From: Leifsonia sp. 466MF
GTDB taxonomy: Bacteria; Actinomycetota; Actinomycetes; Actinomycetales; Microbacteriaceae
Direction: 5' to 3'
NCBI RefSeq assembly: GCF_900100265.1
Contig: NZ_LT629696.1
Span: forward strand, 2,108,001-2,172,000
Length of the DNA: 64,000 bases
Shown in pieces: positions 26,658-39,488 of the stretch (position 1 is the stretch's first letter; every line of letters starts with the position of its first letter). The notes beneath the pieces were generated by a model. The model was not told the origin of the DNA. It saw only the letters and a list, made by a program, of their open reading frames with translations, and did no database searches. A program made the translations under genes and the position numbers.

Positions 26658-26921
26658 TCAGCGTCCGTGCTCTGCGAGGATCTGGTCCACATCGATGCTG
26701 CGCAGCAGCGCCTCCCAGTCGATCGCGCGCGCCTCGTCGGCGACCTCCTCGTCGGCGAGCACCCGTCCGGAGCGCTCGACCACGACCCCGCGCGGCAGCA
26801 TCCGGTTGAGCTCGGCCAGGATGGCGTCGTCCACCGCCTCCGTGTCGAAGTCGGCGCCGACGCGCGCGTAATAGTCGCCGGACAGCGTGTAGGAGACGAT
26901 CCCGGTTTCAATGCGGCTCAT
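26658..26921 (-). CDS. Small uncharacterised acidic protein
   Basis: The 87-residue protein opens MSRIETGIVSYTLSGDYYAR and is rich in Asp/Glu (DTEAVDDAILAELNRMLPRG). No domain is recognised. The start at 26921 is supported by a TAGCAT box ending 7 nt upstream. It converges with the photolyase gene, 13 bp apart. A coding origin is supported by the expected high G/C at third positions. Confidence 0.65.
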   Translation of the reverse strand: MSRIETGIVSYTLSGDYYARVGADFDTEAVDDAILAELNRMLPRGVVVERSGRVLADEEVADEARAIDWEALLRSIDVDQILAEHGR

Positions 26922-26928
26922 GTGCCGC

Positions 26929-26934
26929 ATGCTA
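26929..26934 (-). promoter_or_regulatory. -10 box TAGCAT of the small acidic protein gene
   Basis: On the minus strand TAGCAT ends 7 nt before the ATG at 26921, the leaderless arrangement. Confidence 0.55.
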
Positions 26935-27026
26935 GCCCGTCCCGGCCGCGAATCGTCAACCGGCTCCCCGATCCGGCGCGGGCGCGGGCCAGGGCGGCGG
27001 GCGTGGGCCGGTGCGACCGACGCGGG

Positions 27027-27032
27027 TACAGT
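27027..27032 (+). promoter_or_regulatory. -10 box TACAGT (leaderless)
   Basis: TACAGT ends 7 nt before the ATG at 27040 and supports that start. Confidence 0.5.
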
Positions 27033-27039
27033 GCCCCGC

Positions 27040-27228
27040 ATGACCGATCGATCGGATGACACCGCAGCACCCCGCGACGCCGACGAGCTCACCGACGCCG
27101 TCAGCGACCTCGGCAAGACCGACACCGACCGCCTGGAGACGGTGCAGGAACGGAACGACTCGCTGGAGGAACGCCTCCCGGACAACAGCGACCTCCCCCG
27201 CACCCACGGCACCCCCGGGCAGGGGTAG
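27040..27228 (+). CDS. Small hydrophilic protein
   Basis: The 62-residue protein (MTDRSDDTAAPRDADELTDA...) is strongly charged, with a probable helix around LGKTDTDRLETVQERNDSLEERL and a Pro/Gly-rich tail. No family is recognised; such short acidic proteins are common in Microbacteriaceae. The start is supported by a TACAGT box 7 nt upstream. Confidence 0.55.
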   Translation: MTDRSDDTAAPRDADELTDAVSDLGKTDTDRLETVQERNDSLEERLPDNSDLPRTHGTPGQG

Positions 27229-27279
27229 CCGCGTCGATCCGTCCCCGACCGGGGACTGGGGCACCGCCCGCCGGCTCGA

Positions 27280-27285
27280 TACCGT
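27280..27285 (+). promoter_or_regulatory. -10 box TACCGT of the NERD gene (leaderless)
   Basis: TACCGT ends 6 nt before the ATG at 27292. Confidence 0.5.
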
Positions 27286-27291
27286 GGCCGG

Positions 27292-28053
27292 ATGAGTACA
27301 CAGCGGATGCGCGACCGCGCCCCCGGGACGGCCGTGATGGAGCAGGTTGTGCGGCTGCAGGAGGCGTCTCCGCCGCGCTCACCGCTGGCCCGCGCGTTCG
27401 GGGTGGACCCGCTGCCGGCCGACGCCCAGCCGTGGTTCGCCGGTGCGCTCGGAGAGCGTCAGGTCGGCGCGACGCTCGCACGGCTCCCCAAGGGATGGAG
27501 CGCGTTCCACGCCGTCCCGGTCGGCTCCGGTGAGGCGGACGTCGACCATCTCGTCGTCGGCCCGGGCGGCGTGTTCGTGGTCAACACCAAGCATCACCGC
27601 GGTGCGCGCCTGGCGGTGTACGACCGGTCGGTGCTCGTCAACGGCGTCAAGCAGCCGTACCTGCGCAACTCCGACCTCGAGGCCTCGCGGGTCCGCGGGC
27701 TTCTGCTGCGTGCCGGGATCGAGGCGCCCGTCCACGCGGTGATCGTGGTCGTCGGGGCGAAGGAGGTGCGCCTCCATCGCAAGCCGGTCCGCACCGCCGT
27801 GGTGCGCTCGGAGTCGCTCGTGCGCTGGCTGACCCGCCGGCCGGCGGCTCTGGATGACGAGACCGTCGCGCGGGCGGCTCGCCTGTTCGACGACCCGGCC
27901 AGCTGGCGGGCCGTCGAGTCGCCGGGCGACACCGCGGAGCGCTTCGGCGCGATCGAGCGCGAGGTGCGCAGCGCGCAGCTGGTGCGCGCCGGCTGGGGCC
28001 TCGCCGCCGGCCTCGGCCTCCTCGCCGTCGCCCTCCCGTTCGTCCCCCACTGA
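27292..28053 (+). CDS. NERD-domain protein with C-terminal membrane helix
   Basis: The 253-residue protein has a NERD (nuclease-related) domain at about 48-160: GALGERQVGATL, VGSGEADVDHLVVGPGGVFVV and NTKHHRG match the restriction-endonuclease-like core (E...D...xxK). A hydrophobic stretch at the very C-terminus (AAGLGLLAVALPFV) is a probable tail anchor. NERD proteins are predicted DNA-processing enzymes; the substrate is unknown. The start at 27292 has a leaderless-type promoter. Confidence 0.85.
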   Translation: MSTQRMRDRAPGTAVMEQVVRLQEASPPRSPLARAFGVDPLPADAQPWFAGALGERQVGATLARLPKGWSAFHAVPVGSGEADVDHLVVGPGGVFVVNTKHHRGARLAVYDRSVLVNGVKQPYLRNSDLEASRVRGLLLRAGIEAPVHAVIVVVGAKEVRLHRKPVRTAVVRSESLVRWLTRRPAALDDETVARAARLFDDPASWRAVESPGDTAERFGAIEREVRSAQLVRAGWGLAAGLGLLAVALPFVPH

Positions 28054-28069
28054 CGGTCCCACGCCGACA

Positions 28070-28122
28070 GCTCCTGAGTTTTTCCGCGTTTTCGACGAAG
28101 AAAGGCCGAAAAACTCAGGAGC
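28070..28122. terminator. Bidirectional hairpin between convergent genes
   Basis: Perfect 15-bp arms (GCTCCTGAGTTTTTC and its complement) flank a 23-nt centre. It sits between the convergent NERD and AlaX genes. T-rich arms give T-runs for both strands, so it is probably a two-way terminator. Confidence 0.7.
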
Positions 28123-28148
28123 CGTTGGTGTGAGAGGCGCCGCGGGGG

Positions 28149-29027
28149 TCAGGCGAGGTGCGCGGTCGTGCGCATCGTCAGAGTGACGGCTCCCTCCGCC
28201 TCGGCGAGGTCGAGCTGGATGTCGGCGCCGGTGAGCTCGGTGAGCGAGCGCAGGTGGGTGCCGCCGCACGGGATCTCGACAACGCCCTCCGGCAGCTCGG
28301 CCCGCCAGCGGCGCCGGTCGCCGAGACCCTGGCGAGCGCCCTCCCGCACGATGGAGATGGCGGCGCCGCTCGCGATCCAGTCGGCGAGGGTGCGATTCGC
28401 CGCGGCGGTCACCTCGTCCAACTGCGCGGGGAGGTCGGCGGCCGCGAAGCCCTTCTTCCGCAGGCTCTTGCCGATGCGGTACTCGTCGAGCGAGCCGCCC
28501 TCGAGGATGCGCGAGCTGGTGATCGCGAGCTGGTCGAAGTTGGGGCGGCCACGACCGTCGACGGCGACCTCCTTCGTCCACAGGCCGGCGAGCGCGTCGT
28601 TCAGGGCGAGGGACGCCAGATGGCAGGCGGTGTGCCCGGCGGAGAGGGCTCGGCGTCGGGCCGGGTCGACGCTGACGGCGACACCCGCTCCCGGCTCGAT
28701 GCCCGCAGCATCCTCGACCAGGTGGCACACGACGAAGGCCCAGCCCTCGGTTCCGGTGCGGACCGGCGCGTCGCCCACGTGCAGGGTGGTGCCGTCGGTC
28801 GCGCCGACCACCGCATCCACCACCTCGTACGCACGCCCGTCGACGGTCAGCGTCCCGGCGTCGGCGGGCTGATCCGGCCACACCGGGTCGACGGGATGGA
28901 ACGCGGTCCGGTCGAGCACCACGGCCGAGCGGCCGTCGGGCAGAGGCTGGACGAGGACGACGGTTCCGGTGGAGGTCAGGTCGCCGTCGGGATAGGTGAC
29001 GGCGGTGTCGATGGAGGGCAGGCTCAT
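28149..29027 (-). CDS. AlaX-type alanyl-tRNA editing / metal-dependent hydrolase
   Basis: The 292-residue protein is related to the editing domain of alanyl-tRNA synthetase. Zinc ligands are visible as His132 and His136 in GHTACHLASL and as Cys254 and His258 in IPCGGTHL. AlaX proteins hydrolyse Ser- or Gly-mischarged tRNA-Ala in trans. The N-terminal 90 residues form the beta-barrel segment (VVLDRTAFHPV). The ATG at 29027 has both a GGAGGG and a TAGGCT box 6 nt before it. It is divergent from the DyP gene. Confidence 0.88.
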   Translation of the reverse strand: MSLPSIDTAVTYPDGDLTSTGTVVLVQPLPDGRSAVVLDRTAFHPVDPVWPDQPADAGTLTVDGRAYEVVDAVVGATDGTTLHVGDAPVRTGTEGWAFVVCHLVEDAAGIEPGAGVAVSVDPARRRALSAGHTACHLASLALNDALAGLWTKEVAVDGRGRPNFDQLAITSSRILEGGSLDEYRIGKSLRKKGFAAADLPAQLDEVTAAANRTLADWIASGAAISIVREGARQGLGDRRRWRAELPEGVVEIPCGGTHLRSLTELTGADIQLDLAEAEGAVTLTMRTTAHLA

Positions 29028-29033
29028 CCCTCC

Positions 29034-29039
29034 AGCCTA
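29034..29039 (-). promoter_or_regulatory. -10 box TAGGCT of the AlaX-like gene
   Basis: On the minus strand TAGGCT is followed by GGAGGG and then ATG, a leaderless-type spacing of 6 nt. Confidence 0.55.
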
Positions 29040-29112
29040 GGTCGGCGCGGACGGCACGCCCGCGCGTCCGCCCGAGTGGCGACGCGACGCCCCGATACGG
29101 CAGCATGGCGGC

Positions 29113-30078
29113 ATGGCGAACACCGGCGACCAGCCCTGGCAGCGCGTCCCCATCGATCCGCAGAGCGTCGACGCACCCCTGTCGCGCGCCGCCGTCTTCC
29201 TCGTGGTGACGGTCAACGACACGCCGGAGGCGCTCGCCACCGTGAAGGACGTGCTCGGCGGCATCACCGACCAAGTGAAGACGGTCGGCTTCCGCGACCT
29301 CGGCGCCCGGCTCTCGTGCAACGTCGGCATCGGCGCCGCCCTCTGGCCGCGCCTCACCGACACGCCCCTCCCGCGCGAGCTGCACCCCTTCCGCGAGATC
29401 GCCGGATCGGTCCACACGGCCGTCTCGACGCCGGGCGACCTGCTGTTCCACATCCGCGCCGAGCGGAGCGACTTCACGTTCGAGCTGGAGCGTCAGCTCC
29501 TCGACTCCCTCGCCGGCGCCGTCGAGGTCGTGGATGAGGTGGTCGGGTTCCGCTACTTCGACGCCCGCGACCTGCTCGGCTTCGTCGACGGCACCGCCAA
29601 CCCGGCGGGCGGCGACATGACGGAGGCGACCGTCGTCGGCGACGAGGACCCGGAGCACGCGGGCGGCAGCTACGTCGTCGTCCAGAAGTACCTCCACGAC
29701 CTGGGCGCCTGGAACCGGCTGCCCGTGCCGTCGCAGGAGGGCGTGATCGGCCGCACCAAGGTCGAGAACATCGAGCTGGACGACGCCGAGCACGGCCAGA
29801 AGTCGCACAAGACCCTCGCGACGATCGTCGACGAGGCGGGGACCGAGCACGACATCCTGCGCGACAACATGCCGTTCGGACGCCCCGGACACGGCGAGTT
29901 CGGCACCTACTTCATCGGGTACTCCCGCGCGCTCTGGGTGATCGAGCGGATGCTGGAGCGGATGTTCGTTGGCGACCCGGAGGGCAGCTACGACCGCATC
30001 CTCGACTTCTCGACCGCGGCGACCGGCTCGACCTTCTTCGCGCCGACCCGCAGCTTCCTGGAGTCGCTCGGCAGCTGA
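29113..30078 (+). CDS. DyP-type heme peroxidase
   Basis: The 321-residue protein carries the DyP signature GFVDGTANP (catalytic Asp159), the proximal heme ligand His227, and distal Arg250 and Asn252 in ILRDNMPF, the same set as Rhodococcus DypB. It has no Tat signal, so it is cytoplasmic or carried by a partner. Such enzymes oxidise dyes and phenolic or lignin-like compounds with H2O2. The ATG at 29113 fits the family N-terminus. Its last 96 bp recur at 30708-30803 with three synonymous differences, evidence of an insertion or duplication event at the gene's end. Confidence 0.95.
   Translation: MANTGDQPWQRVPIDPQSVDAPLSRAAVFLVVTVNDTPEALATVKDVLGGITDQVKTVGFRDLGARLSCNVGIGAALWPRLTDTPLPRELHPFREIAGSVHTAVSTPGDLLFHIRAERSDFTFELERQLLDSLAGAVEVVDEVVGFRYFDARDLLGFVDGTANPAGGDMTEATVVGDEDPEHAGGSYVVVQKYLHDLGAWNRLPVPSQEGVIGRTKVENIELDDAEHGQKSHKTLATIVDEAGTEHDILRDNMPFGRPGHGEFGTYFIGYSRALWVIERMLERMFVGDPEGSYDRILDFSTAATGSTFFAPTRSFLESLGS
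29983..30078 (+). repeat. 96-bp direct repeat, copy A (3' end of the DyP gene)
   Basis: From GGCAGCTACGACC to the TGA stop this block matches 30708-30803 at 93 of 96 positions. All three differences are at third codon positions of the DyP frame and are synonymous. It is the left boundary of a 629-bp insert. Confidence 0.95.
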
Positions 30079-30086
30079 GGGCGACG

Positions 30087-30374
30087 TCACGTCAGAATCA
30101 GAGCGGCAAACGTCAACCACGCTGCAGCACCGACGAAACACGCCATCGCGTGCTTCGGTTTACCTCGGCTTGCCTGTTCCACGCCCATCAGGACGCAGAG
30201 AAGTGAGAACAGGGCGTACACCGCAACGTCCAATGGGCTGTTGAGAAACCCAGGGAGAGTGCCTGTCATCGACAGGATGACGCGGAGCGCCAGGAAGCTG
30301 CCCATGGCCGCCGCCACAACAGTCTCCGCGACTCGCAAACGTCTCCCTCTGGCGACTTCCTGTGTCGGTCCCAT
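30087..30374 (-). CDS. Small integral membrane protein in the insert
   Basis: The 95-residue protein has a basic N-terminus and three hydrophobic segments: about 17-37 (ETVVAAAMGSFLALRVIL), 46-64 (SPLDVAVYALFSLLCVLMG) and 75-95 (HAMACFVGAAAWLTFAALIL). It has no recognised family. Base composition is lower in G+C than flanking genes, in line with a foreign origin. It lies inside the segment bounded by the 96-bp repeats and reads opposite to the peroxidase gene. Confidence 0.65.
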   Translation of the reverse strand: MGPTQEVARGRRLRVAETVVAAAMGSFLALRVILSMTGTLPGFLNSPLDVAVYALFSLLCVLMGVEQASRGKPKHAMACFVGAAAWLTFAALILT

Positions 30375-30389
30375 GGGTTATCCCGCACA

Positions 30390-30595
30390 CTATTTCAGGC
30401 CGTAAACCGACGTCCCCAGCCCCAACCAGGCGACGGCACCTTTCGCGCTGAGCACCACAGCGCCCCCGATTCCGTAGACGCGAGCAGCGCAACCGCCCTC
30501 ATGGCAGGAGCTTTCCGCATGGATTCCCTCTCGTTCGTCGTCGAACGCGCGGACCCGTTGCTCCTCACCCGCTCAGCGGAAGGAGCTTCGTCCAC
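30390..30595 (-). pseudogene. Possible broken small gene inside the insert
   Basis: Two minus-strand frames overlap. One starts with GTG at 30595 (MDEAPSAERVRSNG...) and continues to 30395. The other, open from 30572 to a TAG at 30390, has no start codon but encodes a more natural tail ending AVVLSAKGAVAWLGLGTSVY. Joining the first frame to the second with one frameshift near 30570 would give a short protein with a hydrophobic C-terminal helix. This reading is tentative; neither frame has a recognised family. Confidence 0.3.
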
Positions 30596-30707
30596 GACCG
30601 GACGGGATATCCCGTCGTATGAATACGACGAGGGAATTGGCGGATCGTGATGCGGGTTCTCGATGAGATTTACCGATTCCGCCGCCCGAGCAGCTGAACG
30701 CCGAGCA

Positions 30708-30803
30708 GGCAGCTACGACCGCATCCTCGACTTCTCGACCGCGGCGACCGGCTCGACGTTCTTCGCGCCCACCCGCAGCTTCCTGGAGTCCCTCGGCAGC
30801 TGA
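30708..30803 (+). repeat. 96-bp direct repeat, copy B (DyP 3'-end remnant)
   Basis: This block repeats the last 31 codons and stop of the DyP gene with three synonymous changes but has no upstream peroxidase coding sequence. On the opposite strand it encodes the final residues of the EamA transporter, so it is not idle sequence. Confidence 0.95.
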
Positions 30804-31660
30804 CCGGCCCTCGGCAGCCGACCGAGCGCGATCCCGGCCAGCACGATCGCGAGTCCGAGCAGCTGCCGCCCGTTCAGCGCCTCCCCCGCGACCACTGCAC
30901 CGAGCACCACGCCGGTGACGGGGTTGAGCAGCCCGATCAGTCCGACCGTTCCGGCCGGAAGGTGCCGCAGACCCGCGAACCACGCGACGAACGCCAGAGC
31001 GGTCGCCACGACCGTGACGTAGGCGAATCCGGCGATCGCCGCGCCGTCCAGCGCCGGAGGCGCGCCTTCGACGATCACGGCGAGCGGCAGCACGAGCAGT
31101 CCGCCGGCCAGCAGCTGCCAGGCGGTGGATGCGACCAGATCGACCGCTCCCCAGCGCGTCGCGAGCGCGTAACCGATCGCCGAGCCGACCAGGGCGGTCA
31201 CCGCGAGGACGACACCGAGTCCGTCGACGGCGTCCGCTCCCCCGAACAGCATGAGCGCGACGCCCACGATGCCCGCGGCACCTCCCGCGAGTGCCAGCGC
31301 GCGCGGCCGCTGCCCGAGGATCACCCGTCCGGCCGCCATCATCACGAGCGGCGACGCCGCCATGACCGTCGAGGCCACACCGGAGGGCAGCCGCTGTGCG
31401 ACCGCGTAGACGAGCGCGAAGAAGCCGCCGGTGTTCAGCACGCCCAGCACGGCGGACCGCCACCACCACGCGCCGTGCGGACGGCGACGGCTGATCGCCA
31501 GGAGGATCACCCCGGCCGGGAGCGCGCGGATGACGGCTCCCCAGAGCGCCTGGTCGGGCAGCACGGCCCGCGTGACGACGTAGGTGGAGCCCCACGCGAC
31601 GGGCGCGATGGCGGTGACGAGCATCCATCGCCAGGTCGCGGCGAACCGATTATCTTCCAT
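30713..31660 (-). CDS. EamA-family (DMT) transporter
   Basis: The 315-residue protein has ten predicted membrane helices in two EamA repeats, from MLVTAIAPVAWGSTYVVTRA to the last helix GLAIVLAGIALGRLP. EamA permeases export amino acids or other small metabolites; substrate unknown. The final 30 or so residues are hydrophilic and are encoded by the antisense strand of the DyP 3'-end repeat, so gene and repeat overlap. The ATG at 31660 lies 7 nt from a TAAAGT box and inside a set of MarR-type operator half-sites shared with the divergent marR gene, so repression by that regulator is likely. Confidence 0.9.
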   Translation of the reverse strand: MEDNRFAATWRWMLVTAIAPVAWGSTYVVTRAVLPDQALWGAVIRALPAGVILLAISRRRPHGAWWWRSAVLGVLNTGGFFALVYAVAQRLPSGVASTVMAASPLVMMAAGRVILGQRPRALALAGGAAGIVGVALMLFGGADAVDGLGVVLAVTALVGSAIGYALATRWGAVDLVASTAWQLLAGGLLVLPLAVIVEGAPPALDGAAIAGFAYVTVVATALAFVAWFAGLRHLPAGTVGLIGLLNPVTGVVLGAVVAGEALNGRQLLGLAIVLAGIALGRLPRAGQLPRDSRKLRVGAKNVEPVAAVEKSRMRS

Positions 31661-31686
31661 GGAAGCTACTTTAGCTTCCAAGGAAG
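31654..31686. promoter_or_regulatory. Tandem MarR operators between eamA and marR
   Basis: Four CTTCC/GGAAG half-sites form two copies of CTTCCNNGGAAG (31654-31665 and 31675-31686) with centres 21 bp apart. The inner pair also forms GGAAGCTACTTTAGCTTCC at 31661-31679. They cover the eamA -10 box and start and abut the marR -10 box, so one regulator would control both genes. Confidence 0.75.
31668..31673 (-). promoter_or_regulatory. -10 box TAAAGT of the eamA gene
   Basis: On the minus strand TAAAGT ends 7 nt before the ATG at 31660 and lies between the two operator copies. Confidence 0.55.
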
Positions 31687-31687
31687 G

Positions 31688-31693
31688 TATTGT
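31688..31693 (+). promoter_or_regulatory. -10 box TATTGT of the marR gene
   Basis: TATTGT ends 6 nt before the ATG at 31700 and begins 2 bp after the second operator copy. Confidence 0.6.
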
Positions 31694-31699
31694 GAAGGG

Positions 31700-32209
31700 A
31701 TGGAGCAGGAAACCGGAGAGCAGACCGACGCCGTCGCGCGCATCCAGGCCGAGTGGCGCCGTGAGCGTCCCGACCTCGACCCGTCGCCGCAGGGCATCGT
31801 CGGCCGACTGCACCGTGTCGCCGCCCGGCTCACCGACGAGCTGGTGGCCGTCTACGACGCGCACGGGCTCGCCGAGGGCGACTTCGACGTGCTCGCCACC
31901 CTGCGCCGCGTGGGCGCGCCCTACGAGCGGACCCCCGGCGAACTGGCCGACCACACCATGATCACGACCGGCGGTATGACGAAACGCATCGACAGGCTGG
32001 AGCGCGCCGGCCTCGTCACCCGCCGCGTCTCCGAGACCGACGGCCGCGGCCGGGTCGTCGCGCTCACCCCGCGCGGACGCGAGGCGATCGACGCGGCGTT
32101 CACGGATCACCTCGCCAACGAGCACCGCCTGGTCGACGAGCTGAGCCCGCGGGATGCGGCCGAGCTCGAGCGCATCCTCACCGTCTGGCTCTCCCGGCTG
32201 GAGCCCTGA
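31700..32209 (+). CDS. MarR-family transcriptional regulator
   Basis: The 169-residue protein has a MarR winged helix: the helices around DFDVLATLRRVGAPYERTPG and ELADHTMITTGGMTKRIDRL, and the wing VTRRVSETDGRGRVVALT. MarR proteins are usually phenolic- or drug-responsive repressors of a divergent transporter gene, which here is eamA. The ATG at 31700 follows a TATTGT box by 6 nt. The tandem CTTCCNNGGAAG sites in the shared promoter are the expected operators. Confidence 0.93.
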   Translation: MEQETGEQTDAVARIQAEWRRERPDLDPSPQGIVGRLHRVAARLTDELVAVYDAHGLAEGDFDVLATLRRVGAPYERTPGELADHTMITTGGMTKRIDRLERAGLVTRRVSETDGRGRVVALTPRGREAIDAAFTDHLANEHRLVDELSPRDAAELERILTVWLSRLEP

Positions 32210-32334
32210 CCGGTACCGGAAGCACCCGCGGAAGACGCCCCGACACACCTCCCGCGTAACGCGACGCAGGTTTTCGCAACAGGTCGTCATCTTCATGGCG
32301 GCGGCGCGCGGCCACGCGGTACAAACGGTCGATC

Positions 32335-32616
32335 ATGTCGCGCATCTTCACGAGCAAGTTCAGCCCGGGACGGGCCCGCTGGGAGCTGGTCGTCAGCCCG
32401 CAGGGCGACGTGTACGCCTTTCCGCTCACCCTGCCGCTCGCGCAGCGGCAGGTGCTGGGCGGCCATCGCCGCTACCTCGTGGGACGCGTCACTCGGGGCG
32501 CCCAGGCGTGGACGGCCGCGGGCCCCTCGGGGCTCGTCTACGGCACGACGTTCCCGTCGCTGCCGTCCGCGCTGGAGGCGATCGCCGACGAGGTGGACCT
32601 GGCACCGGTGCCGTGA
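32335..32616 (+). CDS. Small uncharacterised protein
   Basis: The 93-residue protein (MSRIFTSKFSPGRARWELVV...) is a compact beta-rich sequence with two similar-looking halves ending EADEVDLAP-like. No domain is recognised. It stands alone on the plus strand between marR and the convergent sufU gene. Third-position G/C bias supports coding. Confidence 0.6.
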   Translation: MSRIFTSKFSPGRARWELVVSPQGDVYAFPLTLPLAQRQVLGGHRRYLVGRVTRGAQAWTAAGPSGLVYGTTFPSLPSALEAIADEVDLAPVP

Positions 32617-32631
32617 CGGCTACCGCTCCGA

Positions 32632-39306
<6,675 letters not shown>

Positions 39307-39315
39307 CCCCTCGAC

Positions 39316-39368
39316 ATTCGTGCCGAATGTGCGCTTTCAGCGCGCCATTCCGCACATTCGGCACGAAT
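39316..39368. repeat. Long intergenic palindrome 1
   Basis: Perfect 18-bp arms (ATTCGTGCCGAATGTGCG and its complement) around a 17-nt loop, 10 bp after the alpha/beta hydrolase stop. It lies between convergent genes, so a two-way terminator is likely. Each arm is itself a nested near-palindrome (ATTCG TGC CGAAT). Confidence 0.75.
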
Positions 39369-39398
39369 CTCAGTCGTCCCTGAACGCCACCGCGTCAC

Positions 39399-39453
39399 GA
39401 TTTGGCGCAAATCTCGGTTCTGGGGCGCTCAGAACCGAGATTTGGCGCAAATC
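39399..39453. repeat. Long intergenic palindrome 2 with repeated GATTTGGCGCAAATC
   Basis: The 15-bp word GATTTGGCGCAAATC occurs at 39399-39413 and 39439-39453 as a direct repeat. Because the word is itself almost self-complementary, the two copies and the TCGGTTCTG/CAGAACCGA between them also form an inverted repeat of 24-bp arms with three central mismatches and a 7-nt loop. It lies 30 bp after palindrome 1, upstream of the MHS transporter's 3' end. Confidence 0.75.
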
Positions 39454-39488
39454 TCGCGTGGATGGGCGACGCAGGGAGGCGAGACGGC

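Larger units (their letters stand above)
30079..30707. mobile_element. 629-bp lower-GC insert between 96-bp direct repeats
   Basis: The segment between the two copies of the DyP 3' end is visibly poorer in G+C than its surroundings and uses different codons. It holds one small membrane-protein gene (minus strand, 30087-30374) and a region at 30390-30595 with two overlapping frames that look like a broken gene. No transposase or integrase is present and no inverted ends were seen. It looks like a remnant of a larger integration event or a recombination patch, not an insertion sequence. Confidence 0.6.

Noticed and set aside
30390..30572. The hydrophobic tail frame in the insert as a bacteriocin or lantibiotic precursor
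   Set aside because: It has no start codon, no leader with a processing motif, and no modification or export genes nearby.
30079..30707. The insert as a complete insertion sequence
   Set aside because: It has no transposase, no terminal inverted repeats and no short target duplication; the 96-bp flanks are gene-derived.
39399..39453. GATTTGGCGCAAATC repeats as a regulator binding site for the MHS gene
   Set aside because: They lie at the 3' end of that gene, more than 1.4 kb from its promoter; a terminator or structural role is more likely.
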